From an uncultured Oscillochloris sp. (GTDB lineage: Bacteria; Chloroflexota; Chloroflexia; Chloroflexales; Chloroflexaceae), in NCBI GenBank assembly GCA_903877945.1, contig CAIRFY010000182.1, forward strand, positions 1 through 6,816: a stretch of 6,816 bases of DNA, in the 5' to 3' direction. Shown here piece by piece: positions 6,277 through 6,816 of this stretch (position 1 is its first letter; every line of letters begins with the position of its first letter). The position numbers and the translations under genes are program-made. Below the pieces are notes generated by a model, which saw only the letters and a program-made list of their open reading frames with translations, did no database searches and had not been told where the DNA came from.

Positions 6277-6310
6277 TCAGTTATGTATTGATTTTAAACC
6301 TGAAATGAAC
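6211..6310. other. AT-rich island (about 29% GC)
   Basis: By direct count 29 of 100 bases are G or C, against a clearly GC-rich surrounding sequence. The stretch includes ttatgtattgattttaaacc. It lies between the flavoprotein operon and the tyrosine recombinase. It could mark an element boundary, a promoter and curved-DNA region, or recently acquired sequence. Weak -35/-10-like strings can be picked on both strands, but none is convincing. Confidence 0.6.
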
Positions 6311-6516
6311 CCAATGACGGAAGAGCCTCGCACGTGCATGCGGCACGTGATCACGGTGAGAGGAGCCGACCTCGGCATGCAGATGGCCCAGTCATGCGGC
6401 TTCGAACCCCCGATGCGTGCCGAGAGTTCGCGCATCGTTGCGACTAGCTCCGCCGCCGCGCGAATCCGCGCCCGGCGGCGTTCTCCCTCAGACACGATCT
6501 CCGCCTCTGCCCACAT
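6277..6516 (-). CDS. Small hypothetical protein coupled to the recombinase gene
   Basis: A 79-residue frame starts at ATG 6514-6516, which overlaps the recombinase stop as TGATG (6518-6514), a typical arrangement for coupled translation. The first 37 residues (MWAEAEIVSEGERRRARIR, then AAAELVATMRELSARI) are Ala, Glu and Arg-rich and probably helical, in codons like the neighbouring genes. The rest (GGSKPHDWAICMPRSAP onwards) changes character, and the C-terminal ISGLKSIHN runs into the AT-rich island. This may be a short accessory protein of the recombinase, a longer gene cut and extended at an insertion junction, or a chance frame. I recognise no family, and there is no membrane segment or signal peptide. 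Confidence 0.4.
   Translation of the reverse strand: MWAEAEIVSEGERRRARIRAAAELVATMRELSARIGGSKPHDWAICMPRSAPLTVITCRMHVRGSSVIGFISGLKSIHN
6330..6376. repeat. Cluster of short palindromes near the recombinase gene
   Basis: Within 47 bases lie GCACGTGC (6330-6337), GCATGC (6336-6341), a second CACGTG (6344-6349), CGTGATCACG (6346-6355) and a GCCGA-CC-TCGGC hairpin (6365-6376). Each alone is ordinary in GC-rich DNA, but the cluster lies about 140-190 bp past the end of a tyrosine recombinase gene, where an attachment core or accessory binding sites could be. This is inference. No second copy (attL/attR partner) is present in the window. Confidence 0.3.
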
Positions 6517-6816
6517 CAGCGCAGGCCCGATCCATCCTCCCGCGATTGTTCGATGTCCTGCTCGGATGGGGTCAGATAGATGCTCGTGACCCGCAGGTTG
6601 CTGTGACCGAGGACGGCCTGGATCTCCGCGAGGTCGGCGTCTGCTTTGAGCAGGCGACGGGCGAGGCTGTGCCGAAAGGTATGCGGGGTGATGCGGTCCA
6701 GTTCTGCGGCGAGGCGCTCCAGGGCCACCCGCTGATCCTCGCGGCGGGCCAGGGCGGCGTCGGCACGGAGCTGGCTCGCTTCCTGTGAGGCCAGATGGCG
6801 CCCACGCTCCTGCACC
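6516..6816 (-). CDS. Tyrosine recombinase/integrase, C-terminal catalytic part (5' end outside window)
   Basis: About 100 C-terminal residues are in the window, and the reading frame is still open at the right edge, so the N-terminal core-binding domain and the first catalytic Arg are not visible. Numbering from the GTG codon at 6815, the catalytic set is clear: H45-T-F-R48 in ITPHTFRHSLARRLL, H71 in AVLGHSN, and the nucleophile Y80 in VTSIYLTPS. The spacing is normal and there is no frameshift, so the visible part looks intact. A charged Ala/Arg-rich stretch precedes the HTFRH box. Such enzymes integrate phages, integrative elements or gene cassettes, or resolve chromosome dimers. With an AT-rich island and palindromes next to it, an integrative element is the likelier reading, but XerC/D-like housekeeping roles cannot be excluded from the C-terminus alone. 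Confidence 0.9.
   Translation of the reverse strand, partial: VQERGRHLASQEASQLRADAALARREDQRVALERLAAELDRITPHTFRHSLARRLLKADADLAEIQAVLGHSNLRVTSIYLTPSEQDIEQSREDGSGLR

Noticed and set aside
6396..6412. GGGGGTTCGAAG on the minus strand, reminiscent of a tRNA T-loop
   Set aside because: The flanking bases do not form a 5-bp T-stem on either strand and no anticodon or acceptor stem could be built around it.
6224..6589. Plus-strand 121-residue ORF starting at a TTG
   Set aside because: No ribosome binding site, crosses the AT-rich island and then runs antisense to the recombinase-linked ORF and into the recombinase gene; composition is not protein-like.

Overview
The window looks like chromosomal DNA of a GC-rich bacterium. 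I suspect a member of the Chloroflexota, possibly the Chloroflexales. Four things point that way: a secreted protein ending in an 'LPLVRR'-type tail, a small protein with a 'VDQASLHGVL...IRDLG' core that I associate with that phylum, palindromic repeats of the gcgaagcgaag type, and Shine-Dalgarno-led genes with moderately GC-rich codons. This placement comes from memory of families, not from a search.

Layout, left to right. Positions 1-252 are a repeat-rich leader. It holds one imperfect palindrome (7-66) and a near-perfect 68-bp inverted repeat (93-160 with 174-241) that ends directly before the ribosome binding site of the first gene. Positions 253-2025 (+) encode a secreted protein with eight ELWxSDGTxxGT-type repeats and a C-terminal family 6 carbohydrate-binding module. 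Positions 2026-2476 lie between convergent genes. They hold a possible weak hairpin and a perfect 16-bp inverted repeat (2129-2144 and 2424-2439) that brackets a small doubtful ORF, like a remnant of a small mobile element.

The minus strand then carries three genes read from right to left. A small protein (5671 to about 5901) overlaps by four bases (GTGA) with a tandem-flavodoxin iron-sulfur flavoprotein (4286-5674). After a 126-bp gap comes an SPFH/band-7 (flotillin-like) protein with a long coiled coil (2477-4159). The first two are almost certainly co-translated. The third has its own strong ribosome binding site and may or may not share their transcript.

The right end differs in character. 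A 100-bp stretch of about 29% GC (6211-6310) and a cluster of short palindromes precede a tyrosine recombinase whose N-terminal part lies beyond the window (6516-6816, minus). A small ORF is coupled to its stop codon through TGATG. This looks like one end of an integrated or decayed mobile element.

I see no CRISPR array, rRNA or convincing tRNA. The best candidates for something new are the coupled small protein plus tandem flavoprotein pair, the long inverted repeat over the leader of the secreted protein gene, and the 16-bp bracketed cassette at 2129-2439.
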